Below are positions 16,350-26,050 of a DNA stretch of 64,000 bases, piece after piece; position 1 is the first letter of the stretch; every line of letters starts with the position of its first letter. Source of the DNA: Jiangella gansuensis DSM 44835 (GTDB lineage: Bacteria; Actinomycetota; Actinomycetes; Jiangellales; Jiangellaceae); assembly GCF_000515395.1 (NCBI RefSeq), contig NZ_KI911782.1, positions 4,615,970 through 4,679,969 of the forward strand. Reading direction: 5' to 3'. The position numbers and the translations under genes were made by a program. The notes beneath the pieces are model-generated. The model saw only the letters and a list, made by a program, of their open reading frames with translations, made no database searches and was not told the DNA's origin.

Positions 16350-17189
16350 ATGGTCGGCCAGACCTTCCGGGAACGGCCCCCGCCGGCGCGGCTGGCTGGG
16401 CTCGTCTCGGCGGCCTGGGTGCAGCGGGTGCTGCCCGGCGCGCCGCCGTATCCGCATCGCGACATCCCGAACGGCTGCGTGCACCTGGTGTGCCGGTCCG
16501 GCGCGACGCCGTGCGTGGTGGGGCCACTGACCGCGCCGCGGACCGAGGTACTCGCACCGGGCAGTGTCGTCGTCGGGCTGCGGTTCCGGCCCGGCGCGGC
16601 CGTGGCGGTGCTCGGCATGCCGGCCGCCGAGCTCACCGATCTGGTGGTGGACGCGACCGACCTGTGGGGGGCGACGGCGCTGGCCGCCGGCGAACGGGTG
16701 GCGGCCGCCGCCTCGGGCGACGACGCGGCGATCGCGGCGCTGGAGGGTCTGGTGGAGACGGCCTGGCAGGCCGGGGCGCACACCCCGGACCCGCTGATGG
16801 CCGAGGCGGTGCGCCGGCTGATGCCGTGGCACGCCGGTGACGTCCGCAGTGTCGGCGCCCAGCTGAGCCTGTCCGAGCGCGGCTTCCGGCGGCGTTGCCG
16901 CGACGTGGTCGGCGTCGGGCCGAAGACGTTGCAGCGGATGCTGCGCTTCCAGGGCTTCCTCGCCCGGGCCCAGTTCGCTCTGGCCCGCGGCGGATCGCCG
17001 GCGGACGGTGGACTGGCGCGGCTGTCCGTCGACACCGGCTATGCCGACCAGGCGCACCTGACCCGCGAGTGCGTGCGGCTGACCGGGGCCACTCCGCGCG
17101 AGTTCCTGCGCGCGACCCAGGAGACCTGCGGGTGCGGACACGACCACGCCGCCTCCTTCGTCCCACTGCTGGGGCCGCGGCCGGGCTGA
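16350..17189 (+). CDS. AraC-family transcriptional regulator
   Basis: The C-terminal ~110 residues hold the double helix-turn-helix (LSLSERGFRRRCRDVVGVGP, then RLSVDTGYADQAHLTREC and FVRLTGATPREF-like signature RLTGATPREFLRA). The N-terminal part (RPPPARLAGLVSAAWVQRVL) is of the DUF6597 type found in many actinobacterial AraC proteins. The tail is Cys/His-rich (CGCGHDH). ATG 16350 is preferred; a GTG at 16290 overlapping the preceding stop (GTGTGA) is the alternative and would couple it to the GTPase gene. Confidence 0.8.
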   Translation: MVGQTFRERPPPARLAGLVSAAWVQRVLPGAPPYPHRDIPNGCVHLVCRSGATPCVVGPLTAPRTEVLAPGSVVVGLRFRPGAAVAVLGMPAAELTDLVVDATDLWGATALAAGERVAAAASGDDAAIAALEGLVETAWQAGAHTPDPLMAEAVRRLMPWHAGDVRSVGAQLSLSERGFRRRCRDVVGVGPKTLQRMLRFQGFLARAQFALARGGSPADGGLARLSVDTGYADQAHLTRECVRLTGATPREFLRATQETCGCGHDHAASFVPLLGPRPG

Positions 17190-17253
17190 GCCGTCCACCG
17201 GCTGGCCGTTTCGTTCAAGAACCGCCCACCCGGCCGGTCCTACCGTCGTCGGC

Positions 17254-18654
17254 ATGACGACCACACACGGCGGCCCGTCCGCCGGCACGTGGCGTGCGTT
17301 CCAGGACAGCGTGGACGGCGACGTCCTGCGGCCCGGCATGCCGGGGTTCGACACGGCCCACGCACCGGCCTTCGGAGGCGGCGGGACCGCGGTGCCGCTC
17401 GCCGTGGTGCGCTGCCACACAACGGCGGATGTCGCCGAGGCTGTCGGCCTGGCCCGCCGGCACCGGCTCCCGGCCGTCCCGCGCAGCGGCGGGCACTGCT
17501 TCGTCCGCCGCTCGTCGACCTCCGGCCTGCTCATCGACGTGGGGCCGATGCGGGCGGTCGCGGTGGACGGCGACGTCGTCACCGTCGGCGCCGGCGCCCG
17601 GCTCGGTGAGCTCGCCGGCGCACTGGGCACGCACGGGCTGGCGCTGCCGGCCGGCTGCGGCCCGACGGTCGGCGTCGCCGGGCTGACCCTCGGCGGCGGC
17701 TTCGGCATCCTCGGACGCAGCCACGGACTGATGGCGGACCGGCTGCTGGCCGCGCGCGTCGTGCTCGCCGACGGCCGGATCGTCGAGTGCGACGAGCACC
17801 ACGACGGCGACCTGTTCTGGGCGTTGCGCGGCGCCGGCGGCGGCCAGTTCGGCATCGTCACGGCGCTGACGTTCCGGGCGGTCGCGGCGCCGGACGCCAC
17901 TGCTTTCCACGCCGTGTGGCCGGTCGCGGCCGCCGCGCGGATGCTGGACGCCTGGCAGCATTGGTCACCGTCGGCGCCGGATCGGTTGGCCGCCAGCCTC
18001 CTCCTGGTCGCGGGCCCGGAGCCGGAGGAGCAGCCGGTGGTCAACCTGTTCGGTGCGATGCTGGACACCGAGCCGGCGACGACGGCGGCACTGGAGCGGT
18101 TCGCCGGCGTCGTGGGCTCGGACCCGGTGAGCTGTACCGCGGCGACCCGGGACTATCCCGAGACGAAGCGCTACCTGGCCGACCTCGGCGCCCGGATGGG
18201 CGCCTCGATCCCGGCCGGGCTGCAGGCCAGCCGCTCGGAGTTCGTCGCCCGGCCGCTGTCGTCCTCGGCCGTGGAGGCGCTGATCGGTCACTTCACCACG
18301 GACCGGACACCGGGGCAGACGCGGGAGCTCGATCTCAGCCCGTGGGGCGGAGCCTATGCGCGCACGCCCGCGGCGGCGACCGCCTTCGCCCACCGGGACG
18401 CCAGCTTCCTGCTCAAGCACGCGGTGGCGGCGCCGCGGGGCGGTGACCGTGCCGCGGCGGAGACCTGGCTGGATCGGTCCTGGGGCATCGCGCACCCGTG
18501 GGGGACCGGCGGCGTCTACCCGAACTTCCCCGACCCCCGGCTGACCGACGGGCCGCGCGCCTACCACGGAAACAACCTGGAACGTCTGCGCCAGGTGAAG
18601 TCGCGCTACGACGCCGATGAGTTCTTCCGCTTCCCGCAGTCCATCCGACCGTGA
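17254..18654 (+). CDS. FAD-linked oxidase with BBE domain (berberine-bridge type)
   Basis: ATG 17254 follows TACCGT (17241-17246) by seven nt. The PP-loop FAD-binding domain contains PRSGGHCFV, whose His is the usual site of covalent 8-alpha-histidyl FAD attachment, and GCGPTVGVAGLTLGGGFG. The C-terminal GGVYPNFPD ... YHGNNLERLRQVKSRYDADEF is the BBE motif. At 466 aa it is normal for sugar/alkaloid/polyketide FAD oxidases. There is no signal peptide. Substrate unknown. The PPOX gene follows 32 bp later, probably the same transcript. Confidence 0.85.
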   Translation: MTTTHGGPSAGTWRAFQDSVDGDVLRPGMPGFDTAHAPAFGGGGTAVPLAVVRCHTTADVAEAVGLARRHRLPAVPRSGGHCFVRRSSTSGLLIDVGPMRAVAVDGDVVTVGAGARLGELAGALGTHGLALPAGCGPTVGVAGLTLGGGFGILGRSHGLMADRLLAARVVLADGRIVECDEHHDGDLFWALRGAGGGQFGIVTALTFRAVAAPDATAFHAVWPVAAAARMLDAWQHWSPSAPDRLAASLLLVAGPEPEEQPVVNLFGAMLDTEPATTAALERFAGVVGSDPVSCTAATRDYPETKRYLADLGARMGASIPAGLQASRSEFVARPLSSSAVEALIGHFTTDRTPGQTRELDLSPWGGAYARTPAAATAFAHRDASFLLKHAVAAPRGGDRAAAETWLDRSWGIAHPWGTGGVYPNFPDPRLTDGPRAYHGNNLERLRQVKSRYDADEFFRFPQSIRP

Positions 18655-18686
18655 CCACCGACCGTCCGTCGAGGAAGGGAACGACC

Positions 18687-19076
18687 ATGCCCGAACTGAC
18701 CGACGAGGCTCGCCGGCTCCTCGGTGGCGCCCACCGCGCCCACCTGGCGACCCTCCTGCCCGACGGCTCCCCGCACAGCGTCCCGCTCTGGATCGGCCTG
18801 GAGGGCGACCTGATCAGCTTCCAGACGTCGCCGAACTCCCGCAAGGCCCGCAACGTCGCACGAGACCCCCGGGTGGCGGTGTCGGTGATCGACCGTGACG
18901 ACCCGCACCGGACCGCCCTGGTCCGCGGCCGCGTCGTCGAACAGGTCGACGGCGACCGCGGCTGGGCGATGATCGACCGGATGTCGCAGGCCTACCTGGG
19001 CATGCCGTATCCGGAACGCGCGGACCGGGTGGCCTATCTGATCGAACCCGAGCACGTCCGGACCGTCGCCTTCTGA
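18687..19076 (+). CDS. PPOX-class F420/flavin-dependent protein
   Basis: GAGGAAGGGA precedes ATG 18687. LGGAHRAHLATLLPDGSPHS, then VPLWIGLEGDLISFQTSPNSRKARNV and DPRVAVSVIDRDDPHRT form the split-beta-barrel fold of pyridoxamine-phosphate-oxidase-like proteins; in actinobacteria this subgroup (129 aa) usually binds F420. Reaction unknown. It follows the FAD oxidase closely. Confidence 0.8.
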   Translation: MPELTDEARRLLGGAHRAHLATLLPDGSPHSVPLWIGLEGDLISFQTSPNSRKARNVARDPRVAVSVIDRDDPHRTALVRGRVVEQVDGDRGWAMIDRMSQAYLGMPYPERADRVAYLIEPEHVRTVAF

Positions 19077-19121
19077 CGAGCCACCACCGCCGCGCCGTGC
19101 TCGGCGTGGCAGGGTAGGCGC

Positions 19122-22100
19122 GTGCATGTCGCGATCCTCGGCCCGCTGCAGCTCACGGACGCCGGCACGGTGGTCGAGGTGGGCGGTGCGCGGTTGCGCG
19201 CGCTGCTGGTGAGGCTCGCGGCCGAGCCCGGCGGAACGGTGAGCGCCGGCGCGCTGTCCGAGGCGCTGTGGCCCGGCGAGGCTCCGGCTGATCCCGTCAA
19301 CGCGGTGCAGTCGCTGGTGTCGCGGCTACGTAAGGTCCTGCCTGCCGGTGCCACCGTGGTGCCGGTGTCCGGCGGTTACCGTCTCGACCTGCCGCCGGGC
19401 GCCGTCGACCTGACTCGCTTCGAACGGCTGGTCGCGGAGGGGCGGAGGTCGCTGCGGGCCGGCGACCCAGCGGCCGCGGTGCCGCCGTTGCGCGAGGCGC
19501 TGGGCCTGTGGCGGGGTGAGCCGCTGAGCGACATCGCAGCCGCGCCGTTCGCGACCGCCCTCGCCGCCCGGCTGGAGGAGTTGCGGCTGACGGCGGCCGA
19601 GGACCTCGCGGAGGCGGAACTCGCCAGGGGCGGCGGCGCCGACGTGGTCGCCCGGCTCGAGCAACTGGTCGCGGCGCATCCGCTGCGGGAGCGGTTGCGG
19701 GCCCTGCAGGTGCGGGCACTGACCATGACCGGCCGGCGGGCCGAAGCACTGGCTGCCTTCGAGGCGGCCCGCGGCGCGCTGGCCGACCAACTCGGCAGTG
19801 ACCCCGGCCCGGACCTCCGTGCGGCACATCTCGCCGCGCTGCGCGACGACGAGCACCCACCCGCCCGGCCCGCGAGCACGCTGCCGCGCCCGCTGACCAC
19901 CCTGATCGGCCGCGACGACGAACGCGCCCAGGTGCGGGGAGCGCTGCACCGGTCCCGGCTCGTGACCCTGGTGGGCCCCGGCGGTACCGGCAAGACCCGC
20001 CTGGCCACGGAGGTGGGGGCCGACCTGGCGGGTGAGACCGCCGGCGGGGTCTGGCTGGTCGAGCTCGGCGCCCTGGCCGACCCGGCGGACATCGCGCCCG
20101 CGATCGCCGACACGTTGCACCTGGCCGCCGACTCCGGGCTGACCGTCGCCGGCACCCGCCCGCCGGACGCGCTGACCCGGATCGTCGAGGCGATCGGCAC
20201 CAGTGACACCGTCGTCGTGCTCGACAACTGCGAGCACCTCGTGGACGCGGTCGCGCCGCTGGCGGAGACGCTGCTGAGGCGGTGCCCGGGCCTACGGGTG
20301 CTGGCGACCAGCCGAGAACCGCTGCGGGTGGCGGGGGAGGCGCTGCAGGAGGTGCCGCCGCTGGCCGAGGCCGACGCGATCCGGCTCTTCACGCAACGGG
20401 CCCGCGACATCCGGCCGGACGCGGTGAATGACGGATCCGACCGGCCGGTGGCGGCGGAGATCTGCCGCCGGCTCGACGGGCTCCCGCTGGCCATCGAGCT
20501 GGCGGCGGCCCGGCTGCGCACCCTGCCGCTGGCCGAGCTGGCCCGCCGGCTCGGCGACCGGTTCGACGTGCTCAGCCATGGCACGCGCACCGCACCGGCC
20601 CGGCACCGCACGCTGCGCGATGTCGTTGCCTGGAGCTGGGAGCTCCTCGACGCCGGTGAACAGCGGTTCCTGTCCCGGCTGGCCGTCCTGCCCGGCACCG
20701 TCTCAGCGGACGCTGCCGCCCGCGTGGGCGACGACGCCGGCGGACCGGATCTGCTCGCCGCACTGGTCGACAAGTCGCTGCTGCAGCTCGTCGACGGCCC
20801 GCAGCCGCGGTACCGGATGCTGGAGACGATCCGCGAGTTCGCGGCGGACCGGCTGGCCGCGGCCGGCGAGCTGGCCCGCGCGCAGGCCGCGCTCGTCGGC
20901 TACGCGACCGAGCTGGCCGAACGGGCCGAGCCGCACCTGCGCACCGGCGACCAGCTGGTGTGGCTGGCCCGGCTGCGCGACGAGCACGACACGCTCGGTG
21001 CAGCGATGCGCTGCGCCGAGCGGTCCGGCGACGGCGCGGCGGCCCTCCGGCTGGCGGCCGCGCTCGCGCAGTACTGGACGGTTCGCTCCGATCACTCCCG
21101 GGCCACCGGCCGGCTGCGGCAGGCACTCGTCGGCGCCGGCAGCGGTGCGGCGGCTGAGCACGTCGCCGTCGTCGCCACGTATCACCTGCTCAACGCCGCG
21201 ATGTCCGGTGAGCTCCCGGACGCGGCGACGGTCGCGGACCTGGTGACCGGCCGGGTGGACGAGCTGTGCGCCGCGAGCTCCCACCCGGCGGTGACGCTGC
21301 TACGCCCACTGCTCGCCCTGGTGGCGGATGAGGTCGGCGACGGTGTCGCGCTCGCCGACGAGTTGCTGGCCACGCAGGATCCCTGGACCAGAGGCAGCCT
21401 CCTGCTGGTCCGGTCGCTGCTCGGCGGTGCGCACGGCGACATGGTCGAGGCCTGTGACCGGCTGGCCGAGGCCGCTCAGGAGTTCGGTGCGGCCGGCGAG
21501 CGATGGGGCCGGATGACCGCGCTCACGTTCCTGGCGATCATGCGCACGATGTTCGGCGACACCGACGCCGCTGCGGCCCTGCAGGACGCGGTGCGGCTGC
21601 GCCGCGAGCTGGAACCGGACGACGACGCCGTCGAGCAGCGGGCCTGGCTGGCCCAGCTGCTGGCCTGGACCGGCGACGAGCAGCGCGCCCGGGCCGACCT
21701 GCTGGAGCTGGTCCGTCCGGTCGCCGGCCGGCCGGCCCGCTACGTCATCCTCGCCCAGGTGGTCCTCGGCGATCTGGCCCGCGGCGGGGGCGATCTCGTC
21801 GACGCAGACCGGTGGTACCGAGCCGCCGACGAGGGCGTGCGCGCGTCCGGCGAGTCCATGTTCGTGGCCGTCCTGAAGACCTCCCGGGCGCAGCTGGCGG
21901 TAGCCGCCGGCGAGCTCGACGGCGCCGCGAAGCAGCTGCGCTCCGCCCTGGGCGTCGCCCTCGACATCCGGGACCTGCCACTGGCGGCGGCCGTCGCCGT
22001 CGGCGTGGCCGCGATGCTGGCGGCCGGCGGGCGGGACCGGGAGGCCGCGACGACGCTGGGCGCCGCCCACGGCTTGCGCGGCGCCGCGGACCCGCTGAAT

Positions 22101-22235
22101 CCGGACGTCATCGCGGTGACGGAGCGGCTGCGGGACAGGCTCGGGCCGGATGCGTTCGCCGCCGCCTACGAGCACGGCCGCTCCCTGGACGCCACGGCAG
22201 CCACCGAGCTGGTCCGCGGCTACACCCGGCGCTGA
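19122..22235 (+). CDS. AfsR/SARP-type large transcriptional regulator with ATPase and TPR region
   Basis: The GTG at 19122 opens an OmpR-type winged helix (MHVAILGPLQLTDAGTVVEV ... RALLVRLA), followed by the BTAD domain to about residue 245. An NB-ARC/AAA-like ATPase follows with Walker A GPGGTGKTRLA near residue 288 and Walker B-like VVVLDNCEHLV. The C-terminal half is alpha-helical TPR-like repeats. Total 1037 aa is the AfsR layout: an ATP-dependent activator often linked to secondary metabolism. It converges with the exporter genes and overlaps the permease end by 16 bp. Its targets are not clear from sequence. Confidence 0.85.
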   Translation: MHVAILGPLQLTDAGTVVEVGGARLRALLVRLAAEPGGTVSAGALSEALWPGEAPADPVNAVQSLVSRLRKVLPAGATVVPVSGGYRLDLPPGAVDLTRFERLVAEGRRSLRAGDPAAAVPPLREALGLWRGEPLSDIAAAPFATALAARLEELRLTAAEDLAEAELARGGGADVVARLEQLVAAHPLRERLRALQVRALTMTGRRAEALAAFEAARGALADQLGSDPGPDLRAAHLAALRDDEHPPARPASTLPRPLTTLIGRDDERAQVRGALHRSRLVTLVGPGGTGKTRLATEVGADLAGETAGGVWLVELGALADPADIAPAIADTLHLAADSGLTVAGTRPPDALTRIVEAIGTSDTVVVLDNCEHLVDAVAPLAETLLRRCPGLRVLATSREPLRVAGEALQEVPPLAEADAIRLFTQRARDIRPDAVNDGSDRPVAAEICRRLDGLPLAIELAAARLRTLPLAELARRLGDRFDVLSHGTRTAPARHRTLRDVVAWSWELLDAGEQRFLSRLAVLPGTVSADAAARVGDDAGGPDLLAALVDKSLLQLVDGPQPRYRMLETIREFAADRLAAAGELARAQAALVGYATELAERAEPHLRTGDQLVWLARLRDEHDTLGAAMRCAERSGDGAAALRLAAALAQYWTVRSDHSRATGRLRQALVGAGSGAAAEHVAVVATYHLLNAAMSGELPDAATVADLVTGRVDELCAASSHPAVTLLRPLLALVADEVGDGVALADELLATQDPWTRGSLLLVRSLLGGAHGDMVEACDRLAEAAQEFGAAGERWGRMTALTFLAIMRTMFGDTDAAAALQDAVRLRRELEPDDDAVEQRAWLAQLLAWTGDEQRARADLLELVRPVAGRPARYVILAQVVLGDLARGGGDLVDADRWYRAADEGVRASGESMFVAVLKTSRAQLAVAAGELDGAAKQLRSALGVALDIRDLPLAAAVAVGVAAMLAAGGRDREAATTLGAAHGLRGAADPLNPDVIAVTERLRDRLGPDAFAAAYEHGRSLDATAATELVRGYTRR

Positions 22236-22996
22236 TACGCGCGCACCGCCAGCGGCACGAACACCACCAGGAACGCCGCCGACCACGCCAGCGTCGCCAC
22301 GACCGACGAACCCAGCGGCTCGTCGAGCAGCAACGCCGACGTCGCGTCCATCACGTGCGTCACGGGGTTGATGTCGACCCAGGCCTGCAGCCAGCCGGGC
22401 AGCGTCTCCGTCGGCGCCACCATGTCGGTGCCGAACGCCAGCGGGAAGATGCCGAGGAAGGCGATGGTGGTCACCAGCGTCTCCTCCTTCACTACAACCC
22501 CGATCAGCACGTTCACCCAGCTGAGGGCGAACCCGAACAGGACGGCCAGTCCGGCCGCAGCCAGCGCCGACAACACATCCGTCTGCACCCGGAACCCCAG
22601 CACGAACCCGAGGACGAACAGGCTGCCGACGGCGATGACGTACCGCACGCCGTCGCCCAGCACCGAGCCGATCAACGGCGCCGACCGGGGGATGGGCAGG
22701 CTGCGGAACCGGTCGAAGACGCCCTTCTTGATGTCGAGGTTGATGCTGAGGCCGGTGGAGGTCATCCCGGTGAGGATGGCGGTCATCACCAGCACGCCGG
22801 GGAACACGTACTGCAGGTAGTCCTGGGTCGATCCGGCGACAGCGCCGCCGAACAGGTACACGAACAGCAACAGGAAGATCACCGGCAGCATGACGGCGTC
22901 GGTGAACAGGCCCGGGTTGCGGCGCATCTTGGTGAGGTTGCGGCCGGCCAGCGCAAAGCTGTGCCGGGCCAGTGCGTACGGACGGTGGGTGGTCAT
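22220..22996 (-). CDS. ABC-2 type exporter permease (DrrB-like)
   Basis: ATG 22996 overlaps the stop of the upstream ATPase gene (ATGA). The 258-residue product has about six hydrophobic helices and the ABC-2 segments MRRNPGLFTDAVMLPVIF and YLQYVFPGVLVMTAILTG, then GVFDRFRSLPIPRSA, as in daunorubicin-type DrrB permeases. It forms a drug or lipid efflux pump with the ATPase. Substrate unknown. Confidence 0.85.
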   Translation of the reverse strand: MTTHRPYALARHSFALAGRNLTKMRRNPGLFTDAVMLPVIFLLLFVYLFGGAVAGSTQDYLQYVFPGVLVMTAILTGMTSTGLSINLDIKKGVFDRFRSLPIPRSAPLIGSVLGDGVRYVIAVGSLFVLGFVLGFRVQTDVLSALAAAGLAVLFGFALSWVNVLIGVVVKEETLVTTIAFLGIFPLAFGTDMVAPTETLPGWLQAWVDINPVTHVMDATSALLLDEPLGSSVVATLAWSAAFLVVFVPLAVRAYQRRV

Positions 22997-23943
22997 CGGC
23001 GGACCTCCGCGCGGGCGGTTCGGTCGGTGAGGGCATGGAACACGTCGTCGAGGCTCGGCAGCCGCAACGACAACTCGGTGACGGCGATGCCGGCGTCTGA
23101 CAGCGCGACCACCGCGGAACGCAGCGTCGCGTCGTCGTCGGCGGCGACGGTGAGCACGCCGCGACCGGCCGTCTCGGGGGTACGGCCGGTCGCCCCCGCG
23201 AGCAGCGCGCCGGCCTCGCCGAGGCGGTCCGGGTCGGCCGGCCGGACGACGAGCGTCCTGCCCCCGACGATGCGTTTGAGCTCCGGCGGGGTTCCGTGCG
23301 CGACGATCTGGCCGCCGTCGAGGACGGAGATCTCGTCGGCGAGCGCATCGGCCTCCTCCAGATACTGGGTGGTCAGCAACACGGTGCCGCCGTCGGCGGT
23401 CATGGCGCGGATCATGCGCCACACGTCCTCGCGCTTGCCCGGGTCGAGCCCGGTGGTGGGCTCGTCCAGGAACACGATGCTCGGATGGCCCACCATGCTG
23501 GCCGCCAGGTCGAGGCGCCTGCGCATGCCGCCGGAGTACGTCGACACCCGCCGGTCGGCGGCCTCGGTGAGGTCGAAACGCTCCAGCAGCTCACGGGCGC
23601 GGGCCCGGGCGTCGGGTCCGCGACGATCGAGCAGCCGGCCGAACAGGACGAGGTTCTCCGTGCCGGTGAGGTCCTCGTCGACCGACGCGTACTGGCCGGT
23701 CAGCCCGATTCGCCGGCGGACCGCGGCCGCGTCGGCCTGGACGTCGAGGCCGTCCACCCAGGCGCGGCCCTCGTCGGGGCGCAGGAGAGTGGCCAGGATG
23801 CGCACCGCCGTCGTCTTGCCGGCACCGTTCGGCCCGAGGACGCCGAGCACGGTCCCGCGTTCGGCGGTGAGGTCGACGCCGGCCAGCGCGGTGGTGTCGC
23901 CGAACCGCTTGACCAGGCCTGCTGTCTGGAATGCATACGTCAT
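22993..23943 (-). CDS. ABC exporter ATP-binding protein (DrrA-like)
   Basis: ATG 23943 starts MTYAFQTAGLVKRFGDTTAL. Walker A GPNGAGKT, Q-loop GLTGQYASVDEDLTG, signature YSGGMRRRLDLA, Walker B IVFLDEPTTGLDP and the H-loop-equivalent region LLTTQYLEEADALADEI are all present. The DrrA-type C-terminal extension (SLRLPSLDDVFHALT) supports pairing with the DrrB-like permease. The operon starts in the 192-bp region shared with the divergent dehydrogenase gene. Confidence 0.88.
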   Translation of the reverse strand: MTYAFQTAGLVKRFGDTTALAGVDLTAERGTVLGVLGPNGAGKTTAVRILATLLRPDEGRAWVDGLDVQADAAAVRRRIGLTGQYASVDEDLTGTENLVLFGRLLDRRGPDARARARELLERFDLTEAADRRVSTYSGGMRRRLDLAASMVGHPSIVFLDEPTTGLDPGKREDVWRMIRAMTADGGTVLLTTQYLEEADALADEISVLDGGQIVAHGTPPELKRIVGGRTLVVRPADPDRLGEAGALLAGATGRTPETAGRGVLTVAADDDATLRSAVVALSDAGIAVTELSLRLPSLDDVFHALTDRTARAEVRR

Positions 23944-24055
23944 ACGGGTGAGCGTGCGGGACGGCACTGGCAGACCGCGCACATCCGGCTGACAGCGCGG
24001 GATCATGCTGCCTGAACGTGATCGGGTAGGTCCTTGTGTTTAAGATGCGACGGTT

Positions 24056-24071
24056 GAGCAAGCGCTTACCC
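24056..24071. promoter_or_regulatory. LacI-type operator upstream of the 2-hydroxyacid dehydrogenase gene
   Basis: GAGCAAGCGCTTACCC has a perfect AAGCGCTT centre (24060-24067), the classic LacI-family operator core. It lies about 46 nt upstream of TAACCT (24107-24112), a probable -10 for the dehydrogenase/isomerase pair, so sugar-dependent repression is likely. Confidence 0.5.
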
Positions 24072-24135
24072 GGTTGTCCGGACCTGGGCTCCGGCTGGTA
24101 GGCAGGTAACCTACGCCGACGTCCCGGAGGAACCG

Positions 24136-25149
24136 ATGACCGACGAGCGGGTCAAGGTCATGCTGGTCATGGGTGAGCGCCCGTACCAGGACCTGTTCGA
24201 CGACGAGCTTCTACGCCGCCTCGACGCGCTGGCCGACCGGGTCCTGCCCGGCCCGGTCGCCGGCTTCGAGGCGCCCGGGGTGCGCGACCGGCTGGCCGAG
24301 ACCGACGTGCTGCTCACGTCGTGGGGCTGCCCGCCGCTCGACGAGGCCGTCCTCGCCGCCGCACCCCGGTTGCGGGCCGTGCTGCACGCGGCCGGCAGCG
24401 TGAAGCACCACGTCACCGACGCCTGCTGGGACCGCGGCCTCACCGTCACCACGGCGGCTGCCGCGAACGCCGTCCCGGTCGCCGAGTACACGCTCGCCGC
24501 GGTGCTGACCGCCGGGAAACGGATCCGGCAGTTCGCCGCCGGGTTCCGGGCCAGGCCGGGTGAAGTGGCCTGGCGGTACACCGTCCCGGGCGCGTCCAAC
24601 TACCGAAAGGTCGTCGGCGTCGTCGGGTTCTCCCGCATCGGCCGGCTGGTCACCGAGTTGCTGCGGCCGTTCGACCTGCGCGTTCTCGTGGCCGACCCGT
24701 ACGTCGACGAGGCCGAGATCGTGGCCGCGGGTGCGGTGCCGGCCGAGCTGGACGACCTGTTCACCCGCAGCGACATCGTGACGCTGCACGCGCCGTCGCT
24801 GCCGTCCACCCGGCACCTGGTCGATGCGCGCCGGCTGGCGCTCATGAGCGACGACGCCACCCTGATCAACACGGCTCGCGGCGCACTGGTGGACACCGCG
24901 GCGCTCACCGCCGAGTGCGCGCGAGGCCGGCTGCACGCCGTCCTCGACGTCACCGATCCCGAGCCGCTGCCGCCGGACTCCCCGCTCTACCGGCTGCCGA
25001 ACGTCGTGCTCACGCCGCACGTCGCGGGTGCCATGGGCACCGAGCGCCGTCGGCTGGCCGCGCTGGCCCTGGACGAGCTGTCGCGACTGCTCGACGGCGT
25101 CCCGCTGCACCACCAGGTGTACCGGTCGGACCTGGCGGTGCAGGCATGA
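24136..25149 (+). CDS. D-isomer-specific 2-hydroxyacid dehydrogenase
   Basis: GGAGGAAC precedes ATG 24136. The NAD-binding motif VVGVVGFSRIGRLVTELL is present, as are the catalytic Arg in LINTARGALVD, the Glu in LDVTDPEPLPPDSP and the His in LTPHVAGA. At 337 aa it fits the family, which reduces 2-keto acids with NAD(P)H. Note that GFSRIG replaces the common GxGxxG spacing GLGRIG. Its stop overlaps the next start (ATGA), so it works with the isomerase-like enzyme, probably in sugar catabolism. Confidence 0.85.
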   Translation: MTDERVKVMLVMGERPYQDLFDDELLRRLDALADRVLPGPVAGFEAPGVRDRLAETDVLLTSWGCPPLDEAVLAAAPRLRAVLHAAGSVKHHVTDACWDRGLTVTTAAAANAVPVAEYTLAAVLTAGKRIRQFAAGFRARPGEVAWRYTVPGASNYRKVVGVVGFSRIGRLVTELLRPFDLRVLVADPYVDEAEIVAAGAVPAELDDLFTRSDIVTLHAPSLPSTRHLVDARRLALMSDDATLINTARGALVDTAALTAECARGRLHAVLDVTDPEPLPPDSPLYRLPNVVLTPHVAGAMGTERRRLAALALDELSRLLDGVPLHHQVYRSDLAVQA

Positions 25150-25958
25150 GCGGGCGGCTGGTGCCGGGCCTGGTGTCCATCACGTTCCGGCAGTTCGGCG
25201 TGGCCGAGGTGCTCGACCTGATGACGCGAGCGGGGCTGCGAGCGGTCGAATGGGGCGGCGACGCCCACGTGCCGGCCGGTGACATCGAGGCGGCGCGCCG
25301 GACCGCGGAGCTGAGCGCCGCGGCCGGCATCGAGGTGGCCGCCTACGGCTCCTACTACCGTGCCGGCGACGACGACCCCGAGGCGTTCGAGCCGGTGCTG
25401 CGGACCGCGGTCGCCCTGGGCGCGCCGCGGATCCGGATCTGGGCCGGCACCGTCGGCTCGGCCGAGGCGGGCCCGGCGGTCCGGGAACGCGTCGCCGCCG
25501 ACCTGCGCCGCATCGCCGGACTGGCCGCCGGTCACGGCGTCGGGATCGCCGTGGAGCACCACCCGAACACACTGACCGACACTCTGGAGACCGCGCTCGA
25601 GCTCTACGCCGCCGCCGGTCACCCGGGTGTTCGGCCCTACTGGCAGCCGCGGGTCGGCCAGGACGTCACGTCGTGCCTGGCGGAGGTCACGGCGCTGTTG
25701 CCGTCGCTGGTGACCGCCCACGTTTTCACCTGGGCCGCCGACGGCGAGCGGCTCGCCCTGGCGGACGGCGCGGAGCTGTGGGAACCGACGCTCGCCACCC
25801 TCGCCGGTGCGGACGAACACGGCGCCGGCGCCGGCGACGGTGCCCGCTATGCGTTGCTGGAGTTCGTCCGCGGCGACGACCCGGCGGCTTTCCTGGACGA
25901 TGCCGCCACGCTGCACGGCTGGCTCGCGGCACTCCCGCCCGAAAGTGTGAGGGGGTGA
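25146..25958 (+). CDS. Xylose-isomerase-like TIM-barrel protein (sugar isomerase/epimerase family)
   Basis: ATG 25146 overlaps the preceding stop. MSGRLVPGLVSITFRQFGVA, AGLRAVEWGGDAHVPAGD, IRIWAGTVGS and GIAVEHHPNTLTDTLETA match the AP-endonuclease-2/sugar-phosphate isomerase fold, with a metal-site Glu in IAVEHHP. At 270 aa it is a typical single domain. Reaction unspecified; the operon context suggests a sugar or sugar-acid pathway. Confidence 0.75.
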   Translation: MSGRLVPGLVSITFRQFGVAEVLDLMTRAGLRAVEWGGDAHVPAGDIEAARRTAELSAAAGIEVAAYGSYYRAGDDDPEAFEPVLRTAVALGAPRIRIWAGTVGSAEAGPAVRERVAADLRRIAGLAAGHGVGIAVEHHPNTLTDTLETALELYAAAGHPGVRPYWQPRVGQDVTSCLAEVTALLPSLVTAHVFTWAADGERLALADGAELWEPTLATLAGADEHGAGAGDGARYALLEFVRGDDPAAFLDDAATLHGWLAALPPESVRG

Positions 25959-26050
25959 AATGTCGGAAACCCTGTCTGTTGCGTAGCTTGGTACGCGATC
26001 ATGGTGAGGCAATGGGGGGCCTGGGCGGAGGCACTCGGAGGTTTTGATCG

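Noticed and set aside
21503..23992. 829-codon plus-strand frame across the AfsR gene end and exporter genes
   Set aside because: Covers parts of three unrelated genes on both strands; low-complexity translation.
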